From the NCBI GenBank assembly GCA_019973155.2, contig BPQB01000016.1, forward strand, positions 372,001 through 436,000: a DNA stretch of 64,000 nt, written 5' to 3'. Position 1 is the stretch's first letter. The number at the start of each line of letters is the position of its first letter. The notes under the pieces were generated by a model. The model searched no databases and was not told where the DNA came from. It was given only the letters and a program-made list of their open reading frames with translations. Of the stretch, positions 33,934-45,016 are shown in pieces. A program made the translations under genes and the position numbers. The DNA is from Phanerochaete sordida (taxonomy: Eukaryota > Basidiomycota > Agaricomycetes > Polyporales > Phanerochaetaceae).

Positions 33934-36448
33934 TCATGGGTCGTGCCCCGCCATGCTCTCTTCCGAGGCAGGTATCGTTGCCAGCCTCGGCGACCGCTCG
34001 CCGTGGAGCGAGATCGCGGACCCAGACGGGAGTGGAGGCGGCGGAGACGACGCAAGCAGGTCCGAGGTACGCCGTGCTGACGAACCCACACTCGACGAGC
34101 TGCTCGTCCGGCGCGAGCTGATGGGACGGGGACCGGAGACCGTGCGATGCGGGTGCGGACGCTCGCCGAAGCTGCCGGTCGACGTGCGGTCGAAGCTCGC
34201 GATCGAGCCCCGGTCGCCGAAGCTGCCGACACGCGCTCGCGAGCTTGGGCGGCCCATACCGAGCGCAGAACGTTCTCGCGGGTGGGCATGGGGGTCGTAC
34301 GCAGACTCGGTGCGTGTGTGCGCGAGGAGCGGGACTGCGACGTCGGCTTCGAGCGTCGGTGTTCGCGTGTGCATGGGTGACGGCGGGTACTCGTTGATGA
34401 GCCTTGACTCCTCGTCAGGGCGGTTGATGAGCGTCGGCTCGTCAGAGTAGTACTGGGAGTTTCGTGGAGGGATGAAGCCGAGCTCGGTTTCGTCAATGAA
34501 CGAGTGTCGTTCCTTGTCGGGCAGCGGGGGCACGAGCGAGTCGCGGTTACCCGTGAGGGTATCGCCGCCGTACTCGCTGAGGGTCCGTGTTCGCTCTGTT
34601 GACATGTCGCTTTCGCGGCGCTTCAGGTAGTCCTCGAACTTCTGCGCGCGAAGCGTGTCTTCCGATGGGCCGTAGCGCGAAGACAGTGTCGAACGCCGTG
34701 CAAGCATGTAGATGGCGTCACGACCCATGAGCTTCTCGTTGTCCTCGATGCCACCATCATCGTACATGCTGCGCGCGAGCTCGTCCCGACGCTCCCGTTG
34801 TCGCCGCTTGCGCTGGGTCAGCCACCAGATGCCAAAGACGGCAGCGAGTAGCGCGAAAAAGCCGACAATGCCGATGAGCACTTCGACACCGACGCTCAAC
34901 TTCTTGCTCGGGACCTCGAGTCTCGATCGAGACCCTGTCGAACCTGACCCGCCGTTGTTGCCAGAGCTGGGTTGTGAAGGCAGCGGCTCGTTCAACACTC
35001 GCTCCTTGTTGAACTCGTCTAGAGCGACGGTAGGGTCGATCAAACCGAGGAGGCCAAGCTTTGGGCGGATCATCTGATTCAAGCTCGCCGAGGCGTTCGG
35101 AAACGCGCCGTTCATATCTGGGGTATCATACGCCATAACAGTGTAGACACTGCGCATGAAAGGAACGCCGAGGATGACGTCGGCGAGACTTTCGAGGTTC
35201 TGACCAGCCGGGTATGCCTGGATGAGGCCGAGGCACATGCTGTTGGAAGAACCAGAGGAGACTGTCGCGCCAGACGTCAAAGAAGAACCAGTCGAGAGAC
35301 TGCCAGAGAAGGCTTGTCCGGAATAGGTGAGGTCGAGTGGGTGTACGGGGATGTCGGAGCGCGAGTCTAAGCTTACGCTCATGTTGAGCGGTGTCGTGCA
35401 GGGGACATAGTCTGCGAGAAAACAACGTCAGCTGGACGTAGCAACGATGCACAAGGGTAGACGCCAAGCTTGTCTAACTCACATTGTCCGTCGCTGCCTG
35501 GCCCTATGCCCAAAGCGCCATAGATGCCATTTGCAATGTCTGCTCGCGCAAGGATCACAGGCATCCCAGAGTCGATGATCGCAGTTGCAGAACCCCCAAC
35601 GTCGATAGGCTTACGAGCCCCATCAACGTAGACGGAAATGCCGTTGAGGAGGGTTTGCCAATAATGTGGCGAGCTTCCTGCGACCGCTTCCGATGAGACC
35701 GCGACCGAAGAGTATTGGACTTTGCTCGGGTCCGGGACAACGTCCACTGGTGGATGTCGCCCGATACCAAGGAGGGAAGGGACGGATGATGCGCCACCGT
35801 CTGGCCGCGCTAGTGTGAGGGAAATGAAGCGGTAGGATGGGGCGACAAAGGATGGTGACATGGAGAACAAATTTGAGGCCAGGACGGCACCGTCGGGTGC
35901 GCTAGAGGTCGTCGGCGGTACGGCAGAGGAGATGATAGAGTTGAGCGGCAGCGCGAGCCCCAGGACGCCAGTAAAGTCCGGCGTGAGGGGTTCCGAGTCA
36001 ACTGTGGTCGCGGCGGCTGCGGAACTGTGGTCAAGGGAGCCCGCGAAGAAACGGAACGCGGCGACGTACCGAGAGCCTGACTGTCTATCTCGTAGCCTCC
36101 AATGTGGACCGTGTCCCAAACAATGGGGCCGCTCACGACACCCTCGACGTAGTTGATCTTGAAGGGCTGACCGGTCTGCTTGGCCTGGGACGGGTCATAC
36201 AGCTTGCCGTTGGTCTGTTTGCATGCCTGGCTCGAGCAGGAGCTGGCGGCGAACCAGAGGTCAGACGAGCCGGTGTCGACTTGAATGGAGAGCGTCTGGG
36301 TGCCAACAGTGATAGGCACGGTGTATACAGCGTCGTATGTCGCGGTGTAGATCATGTCGAGGGGGAGGATGATGCCGCCCTCGCCGCCGTTGCCGTAGTC
36401 GGCGGAATCGTCGCGGGCGCGGGCCTTGCCCTTCCAGTTGGGGCTCAT
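33934..36448 (-). CDS. Membrane-anchored pepsin-like aspartic protease
   Basis: Exons 36448-36070, 36016-35483 and 35411-33934 give 796 residues. The first active-site motif is VDTGSSDLW, the second AIIDSGMPVI; both catalytic aspartates are present, but the usual Thr/Ser after DSG is Met. LGLALPLNSII and CSSQACKQT fit family A1. After the protease domain comes a Ser/Gly linker, one membrane helix (VEVLIGIVGFFALLAAVFGI) stopped by KRRQRERRDE, and a long Ser/Arg/Thr-rich cytoplasmic tail. Type I A1 proteases of this layout act at the cell surface or vacuole. Oddly, no signal peptide precedes WKGKARARDD. The in-frame codons upstream of the ATG are hydrophobic but have no ATG, so a 5' exon may be missing or displaced. 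The left end of a 1.7 kb duplicated segment (36371) lies inside exon 1. Confidence 0.82.
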
Positions 36449-38045
36449 GTCGTGCAAAAGGAGTGGTGATGGAGAAAGAGAGAAGATGTCGGCGAGTATT
36501 AGTGTGATATATGCGCGTAGCCCATCGCCGGATGGTGTTACATTTCAAGGTCGTCGAGACGGGGCCGGGGGAAGATCCAGAACGGGCGTCTACCCCGCAA
36601 TAGCTTCAGGCGCGCAAAGTTCGGTGCCTCGTCTCGACGACCGCGTCTCTCATCCCGCTCCGGGCACTTTCCACCCCTTCTGTCGCGACCCTGAGGGACC
36701 AATGCACTGTGCGTGAGCTCACAGTGAATATCTCGCTGAATTTCTTCACATTTTGTACAGTTCGAACATCAGCACGCGGACGGTGATCAATGCCCGTGGG
36801 CCGGAACGAGAGCGCACCAGCTGTGCCCTGCGCAGATGCTCTCCGAGCCAATGCCGATGCTCCGTACAACGTCCGTTCCGCTCTCTACCGCTGGGTTGTC
36901 TATTTTCTTCGAGCTTGGCAACATGCACAAGCCCGCTCGGCGCCACATGTGTGGCTGACCGTGGAAGAGCTGGCAACCAGGCAAGCAGAAGGTCACCAAC
37001 TTCGTAGCTGAAAACGACTTTGCTAGGATTACTGTGCATACGCTTGGACCGCCCACACCATCATGAACATCCCAATGCACGCGCAGGATGCGATCAGCGC
37101 AATATTCTGGGCTGTGCGCGGCAGGGTGCACGCCGCGCACAAGTCATCACTCGGTGCGTTCACGAGCGAATTCGCCGCCATGCTGACCATCAGATAAGAC
37201 ACAACTTTGTTTGTCTCCATCGCAGGATCGCAGTCCTCGTCTCCAGGTACACTCCCCCGTGGGACCTCTGTCACGTCCGCCATGAGCACCGGCACCCTGA
37301 GCCCGAACGTCGCAAGCTTGGCCCCACGACAGCATCTTCGTCGAGGCTGATGGCGCGCCGCGACGTGTTTCCCCGCCGTCCGCCCTGCTGAAGCCGCCCC
37401 CGAGGTGCGGTCCCGCTCCCAGACGGATCAGAGGGCGAACGCGCACGCGGACGATGGGGAGCGCCAAACGCTGATTGCCTCAAGGTTCGTGGGACTGTGC
37501 CTCCGGGCCCTGCACGTAGCGTGCGCTGACACATGCCGGCGTGCACAGCCTTCTGCTGCTGCGATACGATTATCCTCAGCAAAACGACAGAGTCGAAGGG
37601 GTATTGTTGCGACCTGCACAACGGCACCGCCCGAACAAGAGTCGCGACGCACGGCGACCTGCTCCCGTTCGCTGCGCACGCCCGCCGAAGCCCGTGCGGA
37701 GCGCACCCACCGCGCCTCCGGTGCCCAGAGAGCTGTCGCTGTCGCATGCGGGACTCCGCGCAGACAAGACGCAAGCGCGTCGGCAAACGCGATAAACACG
37801 ATGTCGCGCCTCGCGAGTCAGGATGACGTCACGCGAGCCCGTCCTTTTGGCTTTTTGCCTCGCCAGCGCATGCGAGCCTGCCAGGCACGCTCCTCGCTTG
37901 CAGGCTCGACTTCCCCGGGAAGTGCTGAGGACGATGTGCGGCATCGGGAAGGTTCCTTCGTAAAGTGACTGGCTGCGCCGTCGTTTGAAGACCTTACTTA
38001 GCGAATGCTGAGACGAACGCATGCAGAAAAGTGAGTCTGAGTGGG
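36371..38045. repeat. Direct segmental duplication, left copy
   Basis: Position 36371 corresponds to 49608. From there to about 37230 I see no mismatch with the right copy. Beyond that, homology continues to about 38045 with many substitutions and some indels. It contains the first 78 bases of the protease coding sequence and its 5' flank, an 84-codon minus-strand frame, and a shared TGACGTCA plus a GCAAGCGAGGAGCGTGCC-like hairpin near 37830-37910. Confidence 0.9.
37029..37283 (-). CDS. Small putative tail-anchored membrane protein, copy 1
   Basis: From the ATG at 37283 the product has 84 residues. It is polar at first (EVPRGSVPGDEDCDPAMETN), with a CxxC (DLCAACTLP), and ends in a hydrophobic helix of about 20 residues (NIALIASCACIGMFMMVWAV, then QAYAQ). 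This is the layout of a tail-anchored or short membrane protein. The frame is open further upstream without an ATG, so a 5' exon is possible. The copy at 50266-50520 is the same from CDPAMETN to the stop and differs at a few residues before. No family is recognised. Confidence 0.4.
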   Translation of the reverse strand: MADVTEVPRGSVPGDEDCDPAMETNKVVSYLMVSMAANSLVNAPSDDLCAACTLPRTAQNIALIASCACIGMFMMVWAVQAYAQ

Positions 38046-38477
38046 GAGCTGCGGCGGGTTTGGCAGCGACGTGAGTCGCTCGCCGCTCGCGGCGGGGCGC
38101 GGACAACGGGCGCGCGACGCGGGCGACGACGCGCTTGCAAAGTGTCCCGCGGTCAGTCGTCTGTGCTTGTCATTCGTGCTGAAATGTATCTATAGGTGTT
38201 CGCGGCGAAATCATCAACGCCTCGCTCGCTCGGACTCTCTTCTGCTCACGGACGATCGTCGTCTAGCTTAGATGTAGTGTAAATATCCTCATGTATAGCA
38301 GCTGGGCCTCAATGGTATTGGATTTAAATGCAAGCATACCAGCGTACGCGGGTCGTTTTGAAGTGTTTCCGACGCGACAAGCCTTTCGCGCTGGTCGACG
38401 TTTTCTCCCGATTCCATACCGCGGCGTGCCAACCATGGCACACAGCCTCCACCGCAGGCTCCAGCGCGAAATTCAAT
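38046..38477. other. Unassigned DNA at the left edge of the GC-rich island
   Basis: A plus-strand frame runs on into the next region, but nothing identifies it as a gene. Confidence 0.3.
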
Positions 38478-38886
38478 TCACCCAGCCTGCAGCATCGCTG
38501 CTTGCGTGCAAGCGTCCGCGGCTGCGTCCCGACTCGCGCGGGATCGCTCGAGCCACGGGCGCCACGTCCCGCCCTGCGCGCTCACAGGCTTGATCTCGAC
38601 CACCACGCTCGCCCACGCCCGACCCGCCTCCCGCACATCGAGCCTCATCCCACACCTCACGCAAGCCCTCGCGACGTCCGCCTCCGTCGGCGTCCACAAT
38701 CGCACCGCTATCCCGCCGTCTCTCACCACGCGTGCCAGCGCACTCCAACATGCCCGACTCTTCCCGACGTCCCACCGCCCTCCACGCAGCGCCCGCCTTT
38801 CGAACCACAGCCCGGAACGGTACAGATACACTACACGCACGCCCACCTGCCATTTTGAGACAATCCAACGCACCTGGACGACGTTA
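38478..38886 (-). other. Open frame with protein-like composition
   Basis: The minus-strand frame ending at 38478 (stop) reads as a mixed-composition polypeptide (for example KWQVGVRVVYLYRSGLWFER and RLDVREAGRAWASVVVEIKP), unlike the arginine/proline-rich readings of the other frames here. There is no ATG in the good part. It could be the last exon of an unrecognised gene or a remnant. The 5' boundary is not defined. Confidence 0.3.
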
Positions 38887-39090
38887 ATGGCGCGCAACCG
38901 ACCCCGCTCCCGCCCCGCAGCTCGCGCGACGCCTCGCGTGCAGGACCTCGCGCGAAGGGAATCAGGGCAATCGGTGAGTCTCCGCCCCGTTCTAAGCCGT
39001 CTTTGACATGTGCTGATTGGCTCTCGCAGCAATCGCGAGCGTTCCGCGTCTGGCTGGTGGCGGGAATGTGCCCACGGTCTGGGGTTTTCG
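38887..39090 (+). CDS. Candidate short spliced gene, 5' exons
   Basis: ATG at 38887 after GACGTTA opens a 29-codon exon (MARNRPRSRPAARATPRVQD...) ending at 38973 with a canonical GTGAGT. A 55 nt intron ends in TCTCGCAG at 39028. The second exon continues in frame (QSRAFRVWLVAGMCPRSGVF) to another GTGAGT at 39091. I could not place a third exon without a stop. It is basic and has no known domain. It may be the 5' end of a decayed gene or of a gene whose later exons I missed. Confidence 0.35.
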
Positions 39091-40307
39091 GTGAGTTTGC
39101 TCGCGTTGCGGCGTGAAATAATTAGAGTGACCACTCGATTGTTCGAGTTCGATTGGCGCCCCCAGCGCCTCCGTGACCTGGTAACGCAGCGCCCGGCTGA
39201 TTCCGGTGCCCTTACTCTAGGGGCACCCTCGTCGGACTTTGAACCCCCATCCCATTGCGGCGGCTGCGTCGGGATGGGCGCCAAGAGTCGGGCGGGCAGT
39301 AATAAGTATGGCCGGTAATTACATGTATATAGCTTTTTGTAAGGGCTGGGAGTGAGCTTCAATATGCTACAGGGCTATATTTTGGAGCAAACTAGCCCAC
39401 TGCGACAGCATACGGCGCAGAGGCTGCTTAAGCCTGTCCGCCCGCCATGCATTGCCATTTTGGGCAACCGTCCCGCCCCTCGCGCCGAACTTGACGAAGA
39501 TATTGGCCACCGCACCTCCGCCCATTGATTACACAGTATACTACGGCTAAGCTACTTCTTTCTCATCTAGAGCTGTCCCCTCAAGCTTACGCTACACCAC
39601 TAGAGTCCCTGAATGCACAGGATGTAAAGACCACTAGCACTGGACCCCGGAAACCCTTCACCGCCAGAGCAGCTTCCTGTGTGATACTACATGGCCCGGT
39701 AGACGTCAGTATGCTACTATCTGTCTTATTGAGAGGCTTATTCATGTATTACAGCACGGTGAGTGCAGGTTACTGGCTCTTCTTTCGAATGAATGGCTTG
39801 CACTATGTAAATACTTGGCCGGCTCGACATTGAACATAGGCAGCCACTCTTGATGTCATAACTAATAGAAGAATCTGGCGCAAATAGACCCTGGTGAGCT
39901 CTATGCTTGTGTAAATAATCAAGGACATCCGGATATGGGACTGAAGGGCAATACTTCGGCTTGGTATGTTCTCATTTCCTCTCCTGTAGCCTCACATATG
40001 ACTTTATTCTGTCGCTATATCGTACAAGAGCTTTCTCAAATTTATCTGTATTTTACGCGCCAGATTTGCGGCGCAAAGAGCGCGCACCGTACCATGAGGG
40101 CGGGATCCCGACGCCCGACGCCCGCCCGACACCCGTGAACGCCATCAGCGGGGCTAAAAACATAATCTTAGTCACACGGAGAGTTACTCGCCGAGTGTAT
40201 CACGCTGGTCACCATCAGTCACGAAATGAGTTACATCAGACCCTGAGGCGCTAATCGAGCTCGAACAATCGAGCGTATACTCAAATAATTACTCACCTGA
40301 CTTTTAG
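39091..40307. other. Unassigned, AT-richer stretch
   Basis: Lower G+C than the flanks. No gene is seen. A GGTGAGT/ACTCACC site at about 40290 could be a minus-strand donor or a plus-strand branch site. Confidence 0.35.
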
Positions 40308-42900
40308 AGCTCCGCAAATCCACCGGTAGACGCGGGCGCAGTACCACTCGACAGTGCACGGCCTCTCCGGTCGTCAACTAACACCTCTCGAACGCAAAGC
40401 CCCGCGCCGTCCGCGAATCTCACCGCGTTCCCAAGAATGCCAAGGCGCGCGCGACGTCGACAGCGCGGCAGAGTGCCGCGCTCTGCCGTCGTCACGGGCC
40501 CTACACTCGCCAGCGCGGCTGCGGCCCTTCCAACAGGTCAGCGCGCGAACGAAGGGGGCGCGCAAGGGACGCACAAGTCACCGCATCGCAAACGACGCGA
40601 TCGCGCAGCGCAGGCAAGATATGCGGGCAAGCGGCGCTGAATCCGCGGCTGTCGATGGGCGACGAGGGCGGCGATGATAGCGGGCTGTCGCCCGCGCGTC
40701 AGGATCGTGCGAAGGTCGGCGCTCGAGAAACCGCGGCGAAAGCGTTGGCGGAGTGCCGGAGGCCATGCACCGCAAGCCTGCCGCAGGCTTGCGACTGCCC
40801 GTCGGCGTCGAATACGGACGGCGCCGCCTATCGCGCTGTTCCGCGATGAGCAAACCCGCAAACGCCGCAGTGCGTACGACGACGTACCTGCGCCAACCCG
40901 TCCGATCGTGCCGACCCGACGTCTACGAGAGCGGCGGCGGTACAGAAATACCCGAGCGCTGCCAGAGATAAGCGTCAGCGCGGCGGTATCGAGTGGAGAA
41001 GGGATCACGCACAGAGCAAGAGGCGGTTCGGTTCGGCGCAGGGTAGAGAGCTGTGAGCCGGATCCGCGGACGCCCGCATTGCACCGACACCAGAGGGTCG
41101 AAGGCGCGTTCGCGGCGAGGAGACGAAGTCAAGAAAACCGCCACGCACCACGAGATCGCGCTCGTCCGCGACGGCGTCAGCGGCAGGTCATCGACCAGCG
41201 CGGGTCTCCTCCGCGCCTCGACGGTAGCGATGGGATCCAGCGACGCGGCGCTGCAGCGCGCTCGTCGACGTTGAGGACAGTGCTAAGTGGAGGTATCAGC
41301 GCGTGCGGGACGATACACACTCGCAGCCGCGTACCGCGCGAGGGCAGTAACGAGGAGCGCGAGCAGCGTGCAAGGCGCGAGCGGTGCGGAAGGCGCGAAC
41401 CGAGAGCATACCGCCATGCAATGCCGAAGTGAAGGGCCAGCTGGCATCGACGGCGGAAGGCACGGACTGCCTCGAGCCACACGTTGACTGGACGACTCGA
41501 CCCTCCCGACGCCAACGCCGCTACCGATGAGGGACAGTAAGTCAGCGCGACCAGCGACTCGGGGATGAAGACTCGAGATGTACCGACGTGCCCACCACCA
41601 GACCGGCTGCGGAGGCCGACGAACGTCGCAAGAGAGCGGCCGCGGAATCGAACAGCAGCCAACCCGACTGGTTAGGGCTCGAGGTACGTCAGCACTGGCT
41701 TCTCGTGGTGGTTCAAAGTATCTCACCTTCCGCCAGACAGGTCTTGTGGGCGATATCGGGATCGTGCGAAGCCCTCACGACGACGATCTGGCAGGCTTTG
41801 ACGAAACGATGAGGTGCGTTCAGCTGCGATTTAATTAATGATTGCTGTGACTGACTTACATTCAGATATCTACTGCGTCTGCGACTACCGCTACCGTCGA
41901 TGGCATCGCCGCCGCTCCCGCTTGCGTTCCCACGTCGCCCGGTGCACAGACGCCTTCACAGCCAGCCGGCCTCGGCTCGGCCCAAGCTTACCGCGAGCAA
42001 TCGCTCGAGGTTGACCGGCTGCGCGGCACGCAACACACGCAAGCGGCACGACGCCGTCCCTCTGCGGTCCAGCAGGGAGGGCCAGCCGCGAGACGTTCGC
42101 TGCGGTCAGACAAACAAAGAGGCCGGGCGCGGCAATCGCGCTCCCGCGGCGTCGTCAGACCCGAGGTGACGACAAGTGGACGACGAAGGCGCGCGGCGAA
42201 GACCGAGACCGACACGACGGCGGCTTGCCTTCGCGCACCGTCGAGGCGGTGGACCCGCCTTTCATTTGGAGATCAGTATGCCATACGCTCGATGGCTCAC
42301 CACCCGACGCACCGCTCACCTGCGGCGATAGCGTGGCTATCGACGAGACCACACGTCAAGCTACGGACGCGGGCGGCGCGACACAGCCCCACGACGGCCG
42401 ACCAGAAAGGCCCATCGCGTCATTTCTGCGACCGCGAACGTCGACCCAAAGGGCTGGGCGGCGCAAGGGCCTTGCGCGACGCTCGCAAGTCTGAGCCTGG
42501 CCAAATCGCGTCGGCCGCGTCGTGACCTTGACGATGCGCGGCGACGAGAACGACCGGCGCGGCGGCGGCTTCCACCCATGCGCGGCGACGACAGCCGGCA
42601 CCTCCCTGACGGCGAGGCGTCAGCACGTGAGTTATATGACCTGGAGCGTAACGTACCACTGACCGATTAGTACCAGGCTCGTCGATGGACATCTAAAGCG
42701 GTAGTGCACGACCGCCTGGAGCAGCTGCAGGGCGGCAGAACGGCAAGGAGCTACCGCCGTCGTATGAGCTTCAGCGGCGCGGTGGACGGAGATGCACGTA
42801 CAGGGAGGCAAGACGACGTCGGGACGTGCCGGGCGGAGTCGCAAAGGAACCCCGTGCGGCGGCAGGGCCGGTGGGCTGACAGCGCCGCATGTAGACTCCA
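40308..42900 (+). other. GC-rich island, left half, possible plus-strand gene
   Basis: Very GC-rich with open frames on both strands. On the plus strand, long frames (40308-40640, 40655-40849, 41866-42525) have Ser/Thr/Ala/Gln-containing products rather than only Arg/Pro. Intron-like segments with good donors and acceptors lie at about 41692-41745 (GTACGT to CAGACAG), 41813-41866 (GTGCGT to ACATTCAG) and 42614-42670 (GTGAGT to CCGATTAG). I cannot link them into one continuous protein and see no domain. The minus strand also has intron-like sites in this part, so the sense strand is not certain. Confidence 0.3.
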
Positions 42901-42905
42901 TGTCT

Positions 42906-44719
42906 AGTTAGTTTGAGAGACAATGTAAAGGCTGAGCAATATACTTACCGTTGGAAGGCCGCACGAGATTAAGGGGTCGGCGGCTCGTCAGCGGTATGGT
43001 ACTGTCGACGCCGCAGCGCGTGGGCGGGCGAGAGCGCGGTCAGTCCAGCAGCGGCTCCTCGTGAGTCCAGAGTGTACACATAGAGTCACTCTATGTGAGT
43101 TGGGATTTCAACGAGCTAGCGTCTCGTCGCTATGATCTATGGCCAGATGATGAATAAATTGAGTGAGGTGTCAGTAGGGCCAGGCTTACTGACGCACCCG
43201 TGATGGTTCAGCGAAGCGGCTCGCCGTTCCCATGACCATAGGATCTATGCAAGACGATAGTGAATAGCAGCTTGCGTTGGGATGTCAGCGGACGAGACTT
43301 GCCGATACGAAGTCCTGATAGACGGGTCGAACACATCCGAATCGATTCTGGGCAAAGGGCAAAGGTTAGCAGCATGTTGAGTTGGGATTCCAATGGATAG
43401 TACTCACGTCGGAGGTCTGGCGGCCGTCGTTCATGTATTAGGACCGAGTTACTGGGCCTATCGGAACGGTCAGCAGTCGATATCAGCCTGTATGAGCGGC
43501 GATGTTAGCGGGCATGACTCACCCCGGTGGAGTATGGCTCGGTAGACAGGGTGACGGGTCTGCTCGGACGAACAGAAGATAAGATCAGCCTCGACGTTGA
43601 GTTGGGATTTCAACGGACAAGACTCACCCTGGTGAAATTCTTATCTAGTGGATCGTGGACATCATAATCTGAGTAAAAAAGTAGATGTTAGCGGGACGTT
43701 GAGTTGGGATTTCAACGGACAGAACTCACCGTGAAGGTCTCATGGCGATCGTCCCTATAGAACAACCGAATGACCGCGCTATCGGGACATTAAGCATCAG
43801 TTTGAGTTGGGATTTCAACGAGCAAGACTCACCAAAGTCAGGTCCGGGCTACGGGACGAATAAGGGTACTGTCAAAACTAAGAGCAAAGGTCAGTACGTT
43901 GAGTTGGGATTTCGACGAACATGACTTACCAAATGCTATCCATGATGACGGGTGCGATCATCGACGCTTTTGAAGTGAATACGAAGGTCAAAGATTAGCT
44001 GTTTGAGTTGGGATTTCAACGAACACTTACATACCCTATATCCGTGCAGATATCCCTGCGATTAAGGTCGCAGGGTGCTACAGAGACGCAGGCGAGGGTC
44101 AGTGCTCATCAGAAAGGTCATACAAGCATGGTACGTACCCTAGCTCGGCGGTTCGAGGCGTTGCTGCGACGGTGAATGCCGCATACCTAGTCGGTACGCA
44201 GGTAAGTAAAGCGCAGATGTAAGAGTGGACAGCTGGGGAGGAGGCATTTGGCTTACCATGGTACATTAATCTGCCTCGTCTGCGGGCCCGCGGAAAGACG
44301 AGAGCAGAGGGTGAGGCTAAGGGAGGGCAGAGAGGATTAATGAACGAGGTGAAAAGTCAATAACGGGGCTTACCTGAAAGCTCGCTCCATTGGATGTCGT
44401 ACGCGAGCACCGATCCCTGGATATAGACGCGGTATACTAAGTGACATGCGAGAAAGAGAGAGAGATTGAACCCGAGCCGGTCGACTTTCTATTTCAACGA
44501 CGTGCGTACAGAATCATATAGGCGACCTGCACGAGTCCGGATAAGAACAGTTAGATGAGTTGGGATTTCAACGAACTGGACTTACCAACGATATCATTCG
44601 TTCAAGTGCGTACGGGTCTTGTAATTGAGGCTGCGGCTGGTCGAAGCGTCAGTCAGTACGCATATCGACCACGATAAGGGCGGGGCACCTACGATTGAAC
44701 GAGCGCGTTCAACGCTCAT
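42906..44719 (-). CDS. Candidate multi-intron gene built on repeated units
   Basis: A TATA box (45011-45016) and an ATG at 44719 (MSVERARSI) precede a GTAGGT donor; a 56 nt intron then leads to exon 44586-44636 (PQPQLQDPYALERMISL), in frame. From there to 42906 at least a dozen GTAAGT/GTGAGT/GTACGT donors alternate with CTNAC branch sites and YAG acceptors, giving exons of roughly 15-50 nt and introns of roughly 45-70 nt. Some joins are open and protein-like (TRQINVPWYAAFTVAATPRT, about 44130-44260), but no single chain of exons stays open throughout. It may be a real hyper-intronic gene, a decayed one or a spliced non-coding RNA. No domain is recognised. Confidence 0.3.
43097..44585. repeat. 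Array of a 33 bp core, period about 100 bp
   Basis: The core GAGTTGGGATTTCAACG (plus strand) starts at 43097, 43379, 43599, 43701, 43804, 43901, 44005 and 44557, with one or two mismatches in some. Degenerate copies lie at about 43274 and 44488. Between 43599 and 44005 the spacing is 102, 103, 97 and 104 bp. In most copies the core is followed after 6-7 nt by ACTCACC or ACTTACC, i.e. a GGTGAGT/GGTAAGT splice donor on the minus strand. Sequence between cores is largely different. Confidence 0.85.
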
Positions 44720-45010
44720 AGCGGGAGCAGTCTGTGGAGATAAGGGTTTGTCAGTCCCGCGAGAGCGACGGTCGCGGTGGCGTGCCTGCTGCGGCTCGAG
44801 CGAGGGGAACGGCGCACCAGCCCAGGCCGACGTGGAGAGAGCGTCGGGCGATGTCCCACGCGTCGGCGACGAGTATGGGAGGCGTGCAAGCAGCGGAATA
44901 TGTGGTGGGGAGAGATGTAGAAGGCGAAACGAGGCTGAGGAGGGCAGGTGAAGAGGAGAGGAGGAAAGAGAGGAAGGGGATGGAGAATGTGAGCCGTCTC
45001 GCGCACGCCT
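44720..45010 (-). other. 5' leader of the candidate multi-intron gene
   Basis: CT-rich on the minus strand (CCTCTTCTCC-type runs near 44940-44990), as expected between a fungal TATA box and the first exon. A minus-strand frame is open here (44594-45079), but its product is low complexity. Confidence 0.3.
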
Positions 45011-45016
45011 CTTATA
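45011..45016 (-). promoter_or_regulatory. TATA-like box in front of the multi-intron locus
   Basis: GTATAAGAGG on the minus strand, followed by a CT-rich leader and the ATG at 44719. Confidence 0.45.

Noticed and set aside
41640..41665. Possible tRNA T-arm (GTTCGATTCC on the minus strand)
   Set aside because: The flanking bases do not form a T-stem and no D-arm, anticodon arm or acceptor pairing could be found.
43097..44585. CRISPR-like appearance of the regularly spaced repeats
   Set aside because: The host is a eukaryote, the spacers vary from about 80 to several hundred bases, the repeat is degenerate and most copies are linked to splice donor sequences. No cas-like gene is near.
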